Positions 12,433-24,792 are shown, counted from the stretch's first letter. The stretch: 64,000 bases of DNA from Liolophura sinensis (GCF_032854445.1 NC_088299.1:14255608-14319607); one strand, 5' to 3'. The notes: generated from the letters alone by a model not told the origin. Made by a program: numbers and translations.

Positions 12433-15400
12433 CTTGTGGAAGAGGAGAGAGAAAAAAAACATAGGTTAAAATCATTAAATGACTCTGGGCCGAGAGCGCT
12501 ACAAAGCTCTTGATGACACTGACAGCTATCTATCTTTTGCCATCTAACAATCTTTCAACATGGCAGATATCAATTTCATTTTGCATAACATTATAAGCCA
12601 CTAACATTGTCAAAGAACAACAAAGCTTTACCAATACATGTCCACTATCTGTTTGAGTTGTCATAAAAATGAGCATATCACTGATAAAATTATTTTCTGC
12701 TCTCTATCAGACAATCACCGCCTAAATTTATATCAATTCATGAAATATAAAACCTACCAGGCTTCTAAATGTAGTTTATTTATTCATTTATTTGCTTGGT
12801 GTTTTACACCATACTCAAGATGATTTCACTTATACGACCTGCTAAATGTAGTTTAAATCAGTGACTATTACATCATTTATTTATTTATTTGATTGGTGTT
12901 TTACGCCGTACTCAAAGAATATTTCACTTATACGATAGCAGCCAGCATTATAGTGGGAGGAAACCAGGTAGAGCACGGGGGAAACCCATGACCTCCTGCA
13001 GGTTGCTGACAGATCTTCCCACGTACGGCCAGAGAGGAAGCCAGCATGAGCTGGACTTGAACTTTGACTGGCATTTAATGCTCTTCTCTAAATTTTATTC
13101 ATTCATACACCTACGATCGGGAGCCTGGGTTTTTGCACTGGTCAGATTTAGAATTAAACTGCCTGAGCTGGGACTTTTATATAACAATTATATTTGTCAG
13201 TTTAGAAGAACTGAAGCAGAACTACTTATGGCTACACTCCACAGTTAATGCTTCCTGGTCAGGAATGTAGTCTCCTGCTATTTTCAAGCATATTTTCTTT
13301 TGTCCATGGGCTGCCCTTTTTCGTTTTTTTCTGCGTGTTTAGTCGTATCATTTCATGGCAGAGGCTTCAAAAGTTTCATTCTAGTTATAAATTTGTGTGT
13401 TTTTCTGAGAATGGTGGCAGATCCACACTAGGCAATAGTGAAAAGTCCTATCCCACTGGCCTCTGCCTGGTGGGTTTGACACCTTATCAGTTGTTAGTCA
13501 ATTCTATGAAAAATTTAATCGGTCAACCCCTATCAGGAATTTGACTGGAGTTGTGTCAGGGGGAGAGGATTATCAGGCCTAGAGCTTTCGGGGCTCAGAT
13601 TTCAGGGCCAGTGCTGCGAGGCCAAACGTTTACATGTAATTAAATGGAAACTTACAGGAGAAGAAAATTTAAATATGAATCAAATACCACTGAAAAGAGT
13701 ATGCATTTCCTTGCAGGTGCATGCCATAAAAAATTCTAATATGTACCTCAACTTGATAACTTAAAAATAAAGTCAGCACCAAAATCCGTTGTGGGGGACT
13801 CCATTTTGCTTAACTAGTCCTGAAGTCTTCTGTGCTAAGAGGAGAATTGCCATCTAAAACCGCCAAAGTGCAGTTTGTACATTTCCAGTAGAACTCTTCC
13901 TCCCAGAAGGTAGCGAACAGTACAGTTTTCTGCTTGACGGTCGGGAAACAGTTCCGAGTTTACACGAACAAGCCAGCAGTTTTAATAACTCTTATTGGCT
14001 GAGAGGCAACACACTCCCAGCATAAATTACAGGGTGTTAAAAATGGAGAATGCGATGGACTCAGCAATTTATGCCAGCTTTGCCATATTCAGTCTTTACG
14101 TGAAAAATCACAAAATTATGCAGCAGGCACCACCAGATAAATAAAAATGTGCTCTTTTCAGCCTATAGTGTCATGTTTTTAAGTTTTCTTCTCCATTAAT
14201 TGTGGTCTGTGGCCTTACTAAGCAAACTCAGGGGAGATAACCAAGTTGCATTACCTTCAAACCCAGTCTCTTCCTGGTATCGTGCTCTGGTTCACCCGCC
14301 CACCTCAAGAAAGTGCATACATCCTTGGACAACTGACTCTGTGTAGCTGGTGTACCTGAAGAACATGGGATGCATTTCCAGTGACTAATCTCGTATAACA
14401 GTCATGTCCTCAAGCTCAAAACCATTGCACTTCCAATTATAAGGCCAAACTTGGATACACCTGGCTCCAGGATCAAAAAGTGGTCTTAGAGTCTGATTTG
14501 GTCTCAACTACAAAATAATTTACTGCGTGGAAATATTGATTTGTGCTAGGTATTTTTATTTTTACACTTCGAGAAGTCTTAGATTTTACGACAAACTTGA
14601 AAATAACCATTTAAATTCAAATATAAGCTCAGAAATAAGCGAAAAGATCCTAAATACCATGGGACACAACCAGTTTTCAAAGGTGATTCTCATTTGTTTC
14701 ACTGTGGAATGTGTCTTTTGTCAGGTCAAATGATATTTTAAATCATCACTTTGGCCAGGTAGATATACATATATATTTTTATTCTGTTCACAACCTAATG
14801 GTCAATAGTCCAGTCTTCAGAAATTGACTTTTTACAGTTGTTGCAACTGGAAATAGTTTTGTATGTGACAGGTTTACTTATCTTTTCTCTGATGACAAAT
14901 ATATTATACCCAAGCGAACATACCATCTTCATACTCTATGATCTCATTGTAGAGAGCCTGGGCCATGGCTATAGCTCCACCCGGGAAGTATGGGTTATAG
15001 TAGAGGCCCTCTCGTAGATTAGTTCCCGCTGGAGCGTCCGTGTAGCCAGTTAGCAGAGAGAACACATAGTCCTAACAAACAAACACCAGTTTAACAGGTC
15101 ATACTAATATGAACTTATCATTTAAAAGAAAAGAACACATTTATACAACTTATACCTTAAATGAAAGCGCTGTACTTAAAATTAAATGAAATACCTCAAT
15201 TTTCTTCCTGCAGTACTTGTTATTTGAGTATTTAACATTTAAACATTATAGCCTTAGATGTCTCCTTTAGGCGGACATTTTAACAACATCCTGCTTAACT
15301 TTGCCCCGTGGTTCACATGTTGGCAGCCTACAGCCATTCATGTAGGCAATATGTGGCCCTTTAGTACTATTCATTTTTTGAGTTGGCTTTCACAGGCCCT

Positions 15401-18400
15401 AAAATCCAAGACTATCACTACATAGGTACATCCTTAGCTAGGATTGGAAATGCAGGTTAATCATATGGAAGGAGTAAACCCTTAAGCACATGTGACATCA
15501 CAATGAATATTCAAGAGGGGAAAATGAGGCTTTTCACAGGAACGAATGTGTTAGAACCATTAAACAGTACATGGGTTTAAGAAAGTAAAAAGAAGATGTT
15601 CTAATCTGATTATTTTTACTTATTTATTTAATGTCAACACTTTCTTTCATTAATGAATGCCAACTGATGAGAGAATCCTGTTGATCTGGCAAGATTTATT
15701 TATTTGATTTACTCCTCTAATATATTTAACAATATTTCTCTTATACCACAGCGGCCAGGCAGGCCTTCCCACGTACGACCGCAGAGGGGGAAGTCAGCTT
15801 GAGATGGCCTTGAACTCACAGTGATGGCATTTGTGAGAGGCTTGATCTGGTAAGAGTTATCCACCCTAATCTGATGATTACCTCCCTTCTATGATGTGTG
15901 ATCAGTTCAGGTGTGGACATCCTACAACCAGTTTTTAAATCAACCGAAGCCTCCACATCATGTAATCATAGGTTTCTATGATAGATGTTTGCATGTGTTA
16001 TATCACTGATCCATTAAGCTGCTGCAATACTATCACGAGGCCACTAGAATTGCACATTCCTTCTAATTTTTGGGACACTTGGTCTGCTCTTTTTAGCCAA
16101 TATACATAAAATTGTAGCAGGTAGATTTCCTCTTGGTCCACATGGTTAGTCCATCTAATGAAAAACATATTCATATCTTGACTTTTCAAAAAAACTTGTA
16201 ACTCATTGCTTTCAGCACAACTAATATCTGTCCTAAAAATTAGAAGAGTTAAAGTACATGTAAACTCCCAACATATGCATGCATGGTCTATACAGATCAT
16301 GACAGCACGTTTGAGATGATCTTACAGAGGAATAGAGATTTACCCTCGTAAGATCCAGTCAATTTTTCCTGTGCACAGTTCACAAGACTATTTGAAGCCA
16401 TAAACAAGTGGTATTCATAGGCATTTCATGAAATTCATTTTAACATGATTTTAAATTTGGAATCTTTTACGTAAAACATTTGAGTTTATTCCTTGTATCA
16501 GCATAATAGTTAGTCCCTTTCCTGGAGAACTTTTAATTTATTCCACGTACATGTATCTGTGTGAGAATTTTTTTTAGATTATTCCCTGTATCTGTGTGAC
16601 AAACTATGAACATTGTGTTTTACCTAAAGTTAAGCATTTTTCAAGTTCTGATAAATTCATCCACATCATAAGGCCACTTAAAAGTCTTTTGTGAAATTAA
16701 AATAATTTTTTCCAGAAATGTATGTGTTGGCATCAAAAGTATTATTTTAAAGCCTTTATCTGAAAGTTCCGTTTTTACATACTAAACTTCATGTGAAATA
16801 CACTATATTCCATGATCTGCCTGAAATTTGGAGTTTTCTCCTTTTCTTGCATGCTGTTACAAGACTCACCTCTCCTCCATGTCGAGCCAGAGTGATGTAG
16901 CTGAGGTCAGGAGGCAGGGCACCCTCATTAGCAGCTCGTGCAGCCTCTGGGTTGGGGTAAGGGTCAGGGAACCGGTCAGACAGCTTTCCAGGCCTCTGGA
17001 ACATTTTGCCTTCCTCGTCTGGACCATCAGTGACCATAACCTGAGATTTATTAAAGTAATAATAAATGCAGGAACAAGAGAAAGGTCAGTTTTATACAGT
17101 GCAAGATGAGTACAGAAGCAATACTAAAGCCAACCACTTATTGTCATCTGGGCTCATGTAAAGTGAGCCCCATGTCCAAAACCGGGGTGGACAAAGAATT
17201 CGGCAGATCTGGAGTTCTTTCCCTCACCTCAGCGGCCTCTGCCTTGGCCTCCTCCTCTGTGTGTGAGACACCGATCAGGTTCCTGTAGCAGAGGTATTCC
17301 ATGCTGTGACAGGCTGAGCATACCTGTTTGTACACCTGGTAGCCACGCCGAATACTGCAACAGTTTAGAACAGTGTCATTATTGACTTAATTTGTAATGA
17401 CCTGGGTTTGTTTATTTATTTATCTGATTGGTGTTTTATGCCGTACTCAAGAATATTTCACTTATACGACGGCGGTCAGCATTATGGTGGGAGGAAACCA
17501 AGCACAGGCTGGGGAAAACCCATGACCATCCACAGGTTGCTGGCAGACCGTCCCATGTACGGCCAGAGTGGAAACCAGCATGAGTTGGACTTGAACTCAC
17601 AGCGACTGCATTGGTGAGAGGCTCACCTCAGTCATTACGCTGCGCTAGCATGCTAACCAACTGAGCCACAGAGGCCGCGACCTGGGTTTAATGTGAGGTC
17701 ATCATTCTTATTTTAAGCTCTTGTCAAAACATGTGAATGGCAAAACATTTTAAACTCTAAGGCCCCATGATGGCAAACAAGTTTACAATGTATGTGGACG
17801 AAACCAGACGAAGCCCAGCTACACAACCAAACACCTTACCAGGATGCAGACAAATGCCAATCTAAAAACGACGACAAAAGCAACTTCATTGGTCCTGGGC
17901 TAGGAAACCTCTACCAGAAGTCATAAGCCTCTCTGGGCAATGGTTCAGTCATCCTGAAGAAAACACTAGCTCTGTCATTCTACTCAAATTTTTGTGCAGT
18001 TTCAGTGATGTTCAAAACAGCAACTCGGCATACGTACAAAATACATAACTAAACCATGGAGATCATTCAGGTATAGGTGTCATTTAGAAGATGGATTAAG
18101 CAACAGTATTATCGTTATTAGGGATTACACTTTCTGAATATAGCACAGATTCACACAAAACCTAATGTTTTCATAGTGCATGTTCATGATGCATATTCAC
18201 TGTAGAGTCTACTGGTCAACTACTTTCTATTTTAGAAGGCTTGCTCATTGAGTGGTCTAGACGGTTGACATGTATTGCTGGCGATTTGGTGCCTGACTCT
18301 GAGGTCGCTGCTTCGCAACCCGTAGCCAATTTTCAACACCCAAATCTGTGCAATGTTCAGGAAGTGAATCCTAATAACGATAATACTGTCGCAGAGATCA

Positions 18401-21400
18401 CTGTCATACACTTATTAACTTGTTGCCAACAGCTAAAGGCTAAGTCAGCTTGGTAGAGTCTGGCCAAGGGTTTTAATAGGGTTCATGACATTGACTCCAC
18501 CACAAGTTAATGACTGTTATAATACTAAGGTAAATATCATACAGGTTGTGTGGGGTGAGGCAGCATATTTTCTGATCCTGAAAGGTTGCGCTAGATTGGA
18601 ACCAGACATCAAGCCATCATAAAGTGTAAAAGTACAGCACAATGTCTACAATGTTTATACAATGTATCAATTTCTACTATAGCTTTGTTCTGTCTTCAAC
18701 GTTTAACATCAATGCAGGCTGGTGTTTCCTGGGTCTCCATTAGATGTAAGTCACACAAGACATATGTGGGCCTTCGTGGCCAAGGTGGTTAACATGCCAG
18801 CACAGCGCAATGATCCAGGAGCCTCTCACCAATGTGGTTGTTGTGAGTTCTTCCAGCTCTTGCTGGCTTCCTTTCCAGCCATACATGGAAAGGTTTGACA
18901 GCAACCTGCTGATGGTCGATCAAATAAATAAATAAACAAAATCTCAAGATTTATGGAGTTTCAAACTCAAATAAGTGAACCAGCTTAAAACCAGGCATGT
19001 CCATTTTTCAGAGAGCTGAGAGGTGCACCTTTGATGTAATATCCTCAGGATAATGAAATTAACAGTCAGTGAATGAATAAATGGCAGACACAAAGACGTG
19101 TGATCAAAATATTTACTTCACTGCTCATGTGCTGTCGACGTCAGGTGAAAATGTTGACTACGGATCTCACGTGAGCAAGTATCGCACACAAAGGGCGGGT
19201 TACTTTATGAAAAAATAATGACCCATCACAGAACGGACTGACCCAAGAAATATCAAGACAGGTTTATGAATATTCATGAGGTACAATATAATATTGCCTA
19301 ATACATGTGTATATGTACTGTAAATCTTCAACCTTTTCTACCTCTAAAGCACATTTTTTTCAGTGGGATTCTTGCATACAGTTATTGTAAAATGACCGTA
19401 AAATGATTGGTTTATTTCACTTAGGATGCTGGCTCCATAATACTGCTCAATTTAGGTCTCTGCACCCCAGAGTTCAATCAGAGGTTGCAGAGGCGGTTGA
19501 AAAGGTTGAAAGAATTAGAGTAATTAAGAACTAACCTGGCATGGTCCAAACTACTAAAAACTCCTCTGTGACTCCATGGGTATTTAGGGGGGTGGAGCAG
19601 TAGCTCAGCAGCACCAACAGCTGTTGTTAAGGCAACAGCCACACCCACACCTCCAGCTGCTACAGCACATGCCACCTGCAAGTCATAAAATGTTGTTCAA
19701 ATCTGAATTAGGATTTAAGGCGAGTAATAATTTTCTTCAAGATTGAAGTGCCATTTAATTTGTATAATTGGTACGAGTCTGATGTTAAGATTTATATCTG
19801 ATTTAAATAACTTTTTGCTTGATAAATTGCCAATTGCCAATTTTTTTTTTATGGCACACTACTATATACCGAAATGGAAAGTCTAATATTTCAGCTTGGC
19901 TTTGGAAAAGAATTATGAGTATTTCTTTTAAACTTGTTTAGAACTCTTGGCTTGTTGTGAATCAATTCGCATATAGTTATGAGGAGCCAAAACATAGCAT
20001 GAAAGATCTCTTCAGGGCTTACCGCTTTCTTCCCTTTTGAGAAATTTTTGAAAGATGATATATTGGCCTGCAAAGAAAAAAATAGAACATGTATGTAAGT
20101 TGAAATAAGACAACTAATACTACAACCTTGGATATTTTGCAAGAGGGGTGGAAACAAACATGCTTAATAACTGTATTAATCAATTTTTAAAATGTCTATC
20201 CAAGAATTTTTAGAAGGACATGAGATATACAATGTTAGAGTAACCAGGAACATGATGTCAAGTGACTCGTACCCCAATCTGACTGAAAATAGATGCGTCT
20301 GAAATAATTACTCGTAAGCATTTTCATTCTGCAACCGACTCACTTCAGTGATTTTCAAAATTTTAGTTGGGTCAGATGTTCCTGTGCTTGACCTCATGTT
20401 TGGGCAGATAAAGTTGGGAAAGATAGCGAAAACACCTAATAGTTTTTTTCATTAAATCCAAATCTTTTTTTACCCTTTTTATATTTAAATAAATCTCATC
20501 CTTGTTTATATCTTGGAAAAGTCAAATTCTATCACTCCCCCTTCCAGCACAAAGAGAAAATGTCTACTACTGCAACTATACCGGTCCGTTACATGCCCTG
20601 TCCTGATCGGAATTTTATGGAAAACTATTGGACAGAGAATCCTGCTACAATAAATATATATCATATATATGTGAAACATTTGTTCCTGGGGGGTATAATT
20701 TGACGTTTTCCTGAAGTAGATCTATTGTTGTCAAAACAAGGCCAAGTATGACGGTGGATGAAAACGTGGAGCCGAAGAATACATGTAGGAACAATCAGAC
20801 CAGCGCTGCGAGCAGTTCAGTGTGATCTCGGCTTCCATCAAGTTAAAGCATATTGAGTTTATAGGACTAGTCTGTTAAGGCTAACTCTAAGAATTGTGCA
20901 ATGACAATCCACAAGTTGCTGCTAGCCAAAATTTTCCCACTAGAAGTAGTAGCAGATATTGCCATAAGGCTGATGGTAGTTTTAGTCAGAAGTCGCTCCA
21001 TTTAAAATGATGGAGAGTTGCAGTGTTTATGATGTGTGTGACGTAAGCAATGGTGAGTACAAGTGAAAACATAAACAGAGAATAGGTATTGAAGACTTTT
21101 GTGTCAGAACTAACCAAGCAAATAACTAACCCTTGTAGACAAGGAGAGAATGATTGTTAGTCATGTTTGCACACGGATATAGGTGAAACAAGATAAGGTG
21201 GGTAATTTAGCGTTAGCAACTTTGTTTCGAAACTCTTAATTTTTTTAAAAAGGAGCAAATTCTAACAAAGAACTGCAGCAAGCCTCAGGCTTATCACAAT
21301 ATCTGCTGTAAGATCTAGTCAGAAAATTTGGACTAGTTGCTGCTGACCTTCCCACAAATTCACCAAGAATCTGCTTTTCACGTTCAATTAAGTTAAATGT

Positions 21401-24286
21401 TGAGGTCTATTTCCTCATATATGAAGTGTTGCATGGAATCGAAGGGTGAAACATGAGCCTTGTCCTGGTATACAAAGTCTTGCATGGAGTTGAAGGGTGA
21501 AACATGAGCCTTGTCCTGGTATATAAAGTCTTGCATGTAGTCGAATGGTGAAACATGAGCCATGTCCTGGTATATAAAGTCTTGCACGGAGTCTAAGGGT
21601 GAAACATGAGCCTTGTCCTGGTATATGAAGTGTTGAAACATGAGCCTTGTCCTGGTATATGAAGTCTTGCATGGAATCGAAGGGTGAAACATGAGCCTTG
21701 TCCTGGTATATGAAGTCTTGCATGGAGTCGAAGGGTGAAACATGAGTCTTGTCCTGGTATATAAAGTCTTGCACGGAGTTGAAGGCTGAAACATGAGCCT
21801 TGTCCTTGTATATGAAGTGTTGCATGAAGTCAAAGGGTAAAACATGAGCCTTGTCCTTGTATATGAAGCGATGCATGAAGTCAAAGGGTAAAACATGAGC
21901 CTTGTCCTTGTATATGAAGTGTTGCATGGAGTCGAAGGGTGAAACATGAGCCTTGTCCTGGTATATGAAGTCTTGGACGGAGTCAAAGGGTGAAACATGA
22001 GCCTTGTCCTTGTATATGAAGCGATGCATGAAGTCAAAGGGTAAAACATGAGCCTTGTCCTTGTATATGAAGTGATGCATGAAGTCAAAGGGTAAAACAT
22101 GAGCCTTGTCCTTGTAGATGAAGTGTTGCATGGAGTCGAAGGCTGAAACATGAGCCTTGTCCTGGTATATGAAGTCTTGCACGGAGTCAAAGGGTGAAAC
22201 ATGAGCCTTGTCCTGGTATATGAAGCGATGCATGAAGTCAAAGGGTAAAACATGAGCCTTGTCCTTGTATATGAAGTGTTGCATGGAGTCGAAGGCTGAA
22301 ACATGAGCCTTGTCCTGGTATATGAAGTCTTGCACGGAGTCAAAGGGTGAAACATGAGCCTTGTCCTGGTATATGAAGCGATGCATGAAGTCAAAGGGTA
22401 AAACATGAGCCTTGTCCTTGTATATGAAGTGTTGCATGAAGTCAAAGGGTAAAACATGAGCTTTGTCCTTGTATATGAAGTGTTGCATGGAGTCGAAGGG
22501 TGAAACATGAGCCTTGTCCTGGTATATGAAGTGATGCATGAAGTCAAAGGGTAAAACATGAGCCTTGTCCTTGTATATGAAGTGTTGCATGAAGTCAAAG
22601 GGTAAAACATGAGCCTTGTCCTTGTATATGAAGTGTTGCATGGAGTCGAAGGGTGAAACATGAGCCTTGTCCTGGTATATGAAGTCTTGCACGGAGTCAA
22701 AGGGTGAAACATGAGCCTTGTCCTTGTATATGAAGTGTTGCATGGAGTCGAAGGCTGAAACATGAGCCTTGTCCTGGTATATGAAGTCTTGCACGGAGTC
22801 AAAGGGTGAAACATGAGCCTTGTCCTGGTATATGAAGCGATGCATGAAGTCAAAGGGTAAAACATGAGCCTTGTCCTTGTATATGAAGTGTTGCATGGAG
22901 TCGAAGGCTGAAACATGAGCCTTGTCCTGGTATATGAAGTCTTGCACGGAGTCAAAGGGTGAAACATGAGCCTTGTCCTGGTATATGAAGCGATGCATGA
23001 AGTCAAAGGGTAAAACATGAGCCTTGTCCTTGTATATGAAGTGTTGCATGGAGTCGAATGGTGCTTCCTTGGAATTTTTATTTTAGTGACAGTCAGTGAT
23101 AGCTCGTCAAATCAATTACTTGATCCCTGATAAACTTTTGGCAGGAGAAAAATTATCCTTACACCTGACCACCCTATTTGTTTACTATGAGATGTCCCAA
23201 ACAGTACATTTCTGGCATCAAGTTTCACTTCCTCACAATGACTACTTGGCCTAGGCGATACACCCGTTAATCACTGGACTCATTTAATTCACAAACAGTA
23301 AATTCAGGTGGTATATTCAGTAATTGATTTCAAACATCTGCCTGCTCCCTATATAAAACTGATACATGTTCCAGCTTTTTATAGTTACACCAAGTACTTT
23401 GCACTGTACAATGTAGTTTTTGGATACCAAAGAATCAGTAAATCCTAAATACCACATCGCTTTACACATGCTTAGCAGTCAAGGCTAAGTATTCAGTTTT
23501 TAACTGAATTTTATCACCGAATACCGGGGTCTAAAATCGATGTGTATGAATCCCTGATAGCATGCGCGCATCTTCTTCATTTTCCATGTGGCCTCAGATA
23601 CAATCTGAATTTTGGAAACACCGCAATTTTGAAGACAGAAAAGACAACACTTCATCAGGTTTTTGCACATAACTAGTCTCAAATTGACTGAAAATTGCAG
23701 GAGTGATCGAAAAGATCCATCCCTTCTCAGTCCACACGAGAAATCGATGTGTGCCACAGTTTTGGAATACACTGAACTGACCACCGCAAAGTGCCTAGCG
23801 AAAATAGACCTACCGGGTTTTTGAATTCATAGATTAACCACTGAGCTAGGTAATATCAAAAGCTGTTGAAAATAGACCACAACGTTTAAATTTATTGAAC
23901 TACTTTTCACGATAAACGTCTAAAAAGTGGATCATCGACTAACAAATACATCAACCCTGTCTTTACAACTGCCATGTACTTCTGTCACCACAAACACCAA
24001 GGTGTCAACAACTGCTGTAAGTTGTGAACGATACGTTTACGTAAAAGCTACAGTGTTGTTGTTGTAAAGGTGCATGTCGAAAATCCAGTTGACCTCTGTT
24101 ACAATGTTCCTCAGAAATTGTTTGAGATCAATATTTTTTGACACACTCCCGATACCAAACTTTCCTGATGTTCTTTGGATGTCAGTGCATTGAAACATGA
24201 GCGGATAAACAAACCTGTGGAGGATGGATCACAGAAAAGGCTCTTAAAAGAGACCTATTTGGTGATCGGACACATATCGTCGCCAT
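12331..24286 (-). CDS. CYC1: Cytochrome c1, heme subunit of respiratory complex III (8 exons)
   Basis: This gene encodes the c-type heme protein of ubiquinol-cytochrome c reductase, which passes electrons from the Rieske protein to cytochrome c on the outer face of the mitochondrial inner membrane. Exons on the minus strand: 24286-24215, 20067-20023, 19675-19536, 17354-17228, 17040-16870, 15071-14924, 14355-14255, 12432-12331. They sum to 906 bp, all phases agree, and the product is 301 residues (human about 325). Visible features: an Arg-rich, acid-poor presequence (1-39), a hydrophobic sorting segment (about 40-60), the heme-attachment motif CSACH (98-102), [10 protein letters not shown] with the axial Met (221), and a C-terminal membrane helix (269-283) followed by FKRHKW. 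The start codon is the only ATG giving a basic leader in phase. Intron 1 is 4.1 kb and holds a 51-bp minisatellite. GPAA1 lies head to head upstream. Confidence 0.97.
12774..12842 (-). mobile_element. SINE-A 3' fragment (CYC1 intron 7)
   Basis: Antisense tail fragment: TTTATTTATTCATTTATTTG, then GGTGTTTTACACCATACTCA and TTTCACTTATACGACC. It is truncated after the tail domain, about 35 bp from a second copy in the same orientation. Confidence 0.75.
12876..13065 (-). mobile_element. SINE-A copy (CYC1 intron 7)
   Basis: Antisense copy from TTTATTTATTTGATTGGTG through GCATTATAGTGGGAGGAAAC and GGTTGCTGACAGATCTTCCC to GAGCTGGACTTGAAC. It lacks the tRNA-like head. Confidence 0.85.
14255..14355 (-). 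CDS. CYC1: CYC1 exon 7
   Basis: Codes residues 235-268. The segment with [17 protein letters not shown] and RKRLGLK is one of the most conserved stretches of cytochrome c1. The acceptor TTCAG and donor GTAATG are both visible, and the phase joins exon 6 to give EDGTPAT. Confidence 0.97.
14924..15071 (-). CDS. CYC1: CYC1 exon 6
   Basis: Codes residues 186-234 and the first base of Gly235. It contains [24 protein letters not shown] and AIAM, whose Met (221) is the sixth heme-iron ligand in this family. The donor is GTATGT. Confidence 0.97.
15685..15850 (-). mobile_element. SINE-A degenerate copy (CYC1 intron 5)
   Basis: A decayed antisense copy: TATTTATTTGATTTACTCC, AATATTTCTCTTATACCACA, GCGGCCAG, then CTTCCCACGTACGACC and CTTGAACTCACAGTGATGG. 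It has an internal deletion of the GGTTTCC segment. Confidence 0.7.
16870..17040 (-). CDS. CYC1: CYC1 exon 5
   Basis: Codes residues 129-185. It contains [40 protein letters not shown] and [14 protein letters not shown], diagnostic of mitochondrial cytochrome c1. The acceptor is CTCAG and the donor GTGAGT. Confidence 0.98.
17228..17354 (-). CDS. CYC1: CYC1 exon 4 (heme-binding motif)
   Basis: Codes residues 86-128. It contains [18 protein letters not shown], where CSACH (98-102) binds the heme covalently through both Cys and uses His as an axial ligand. The acceptor TTGCAG and donor GTGAGG are clear. A full SINE-A lies 51 bp upstream of the acceptor. Confidence 0.98.
17405..17680 (-). mobile_element. 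SINE-A full-length copy (CYC1 intron 3)
   Basis: The most complete copy: tail GATTGGTGTTTTATGCCGTA, body GGCGGTCAGCATTATGGTGG and GGTTGCTGGCAGACCGTCCC, B-box region GACTTGAACTCACAGCGACT, and A-box region CTAACCAACTGAGCCACAGA, all in antisense. The tRNA-like head and the conserved 3' half make it a tRNA-derived SINE. It sits 51 bp from CYC1 exon 4. Confidence 0.9.
18766..18937 (+). mobile_element. SINE-A copy with internal deletion (CYC1 intron 3)
   Basis: Sense copy with head CCTTCGTGGCCAAGGTGGTT, AGGAGCCTCTCACCAATGTG and CAGCAACCTGCTGATGGTCG. It then jumps to ATCAAATAAATAAATAAAC and so lacks the central tail domain. Confidence 0.8.
19536..19675 (-). CDS. CYC1: CYC1 exon 3
   Basis: Codes residues 40-85 and two bases of Ser86. 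The hydrophobic Gly/Ala/Val segment ([16 protein letters not shown]) is the inner-membrane sorting part of the bipartite presequence. It is followed by [12 protein letters not shown] and SSLDHA, the conserved start of the mature protein. The acceptor is CTTGCAG and the donor GTTAGT. Confidence 0.97.
20023..20067 (-). CDS. CYC1: CYC1 exon 2 (45-bp presequence exon)
   Basis: Codes residues 25-39, [15 protein letters not shown], a basic stretch without acidic residues, as expected for a mitochondrial presequence. The acceptor TTTGCAG and donor GTAAGC flank it and both ends are phase 0. FSKGKKA aligns in position with the basic residues before the hydrophobic segment in vertebrate CYC1. Confidence 0.88.
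21412..23060. repeat. 51-bp minisatellite in CYC1 intron 1 (~32 copies)
   Basis: Head-to-tail 51-bp units, each with GAAACATGAGCCTTGTCCT and GTATATGAAG words. Three unit types alternate over much of the array, giving a 153-bp higher-order period. The period is a multiple of 3 and the unit lacks stops in two minus-strand frames, so two overlapping open frames of over 540 codons run through it (21393-23018 and 21415-23049). I read them as by-products because they lie in an intron between firmly placed CYC1 exons. One unit near 21630 is shortened. Confidence 0.95.
24215..24286 (-). CDS. CYC1: CYC1 exon 1 (start and presequence)
   Basis: Codes residues 1-24, [20 protein letters not shown] then HPPQ. 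Three Arg and no acidic residue are typical of a mitochondrial targeting leader. The donor CAG/GTTTGT leaves phase 0, matching exon 2. The 4.1 kb distance to exon 2 is the main uncertainty. The leader character, the phase and the position facing GPAA1 support it. Confidence 0.85.
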
Positions 24287-24290
24287 TTTC
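24279..24290 (-). promoter_or_regulatory. TISU/YY1-like element over the CYC1 start codon
   Basis: On the gene strand the start context is GAAAATGGCGAC. The TISU element, known from vertebrate genes with very short 5' leaders, is SAASATGGCGGC and also binds YY1. This site matches 10 of 12 positions. If functional, transcription would start only a few bases upstream. Confidence 0.45.
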
Positions 24291-24416
24291 CTGAGCACCC
24301 AGTTCCTAGAGGCCTTGCCGTTAGCCGGTTCCCATACTCTGATGTTTAAGCACACAGCGAACTTGCTACCATGGGAGGGATCAGGAAAGAGGTTGACCGG
24401 CTTCCAAATGGTCTTG

Positions 24417-24435
24417 TGCGCAACCTAAGTGCGCA
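24417..24435. promoter_or_regulatory. Two TGCGCA words upstream of CYC1
   Basis: TGCGCA occurs at 24417-24422 and 24430-24435, 131-149 bp upstream of the CYC1 start codon. TGCGCA is half of the NRF-1 palindrome, a regulator of nuclear genes for respiration. The spacing does not give a full site, so this is only suggestive. Confidence 0.25.
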
Positions 24436-24631
24436 TTTACAGACCCTGTTCCGGTAGATAAAGGTGGCGTGAGATGTATGTTGTTGGTGGTGGTTATAGT
24501 TTTGACATTTGTAACGCTTACTCCTGTATAAGTAATTCATTTGCATGCTCAAAGACATGTATAATTTAATAACATTAGACTATGGTCTTAAATGAATGGA
24601 TTTTAATAACGATCAGTTTATAACGAGGGTA

Positions 24632-24785
24632 CTTTCATAGCACGGCGGTCGTGCATAGGAAGGTCTTCCAACAACCTGTGGATGGTCGTGGATTTTCCCC
24701 CGGCTTCATCCGGTTTCCTTCCACCATAATGCTGGCCTTCGTCGTTCAAGTGAGATATTACGGCGTAAATAACTAAATAAATACA
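24632..24785 (+). mobile_element. SINE-A 3' half (CYC1/GPAA1 interval)
   Basis: A sense 3' portion: GGAAGGTCTTCCAACAACCT, GGATGGTCGTGGATTTTCCC, CCACCATAATGCTGGCC, and a tail shortened to AAGTGAGATATTACGGCGTA and AAATAAATA. It ends just before the left arm of a large inverted repeat. Confidence 0.8.
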
Positions 24786-24792
24786 ACATAAC

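Noticed and set aside
18236-18560. Possible further SINE with a tRNA-like head in CYC1 intron 3
   Set aside because: Box-like words are present, but I found no second copy in the window to define the element, so it is not called.
21393-23049. Two overlapping minus-strand open frames of 541 and 544 codons
   Set aside because: They consist entirely of a 51-bp tandem repeat inside CYC1 intron 1. A stop-free 3n unit keeps any number of copies open, and no flanking coding context or domain exists.
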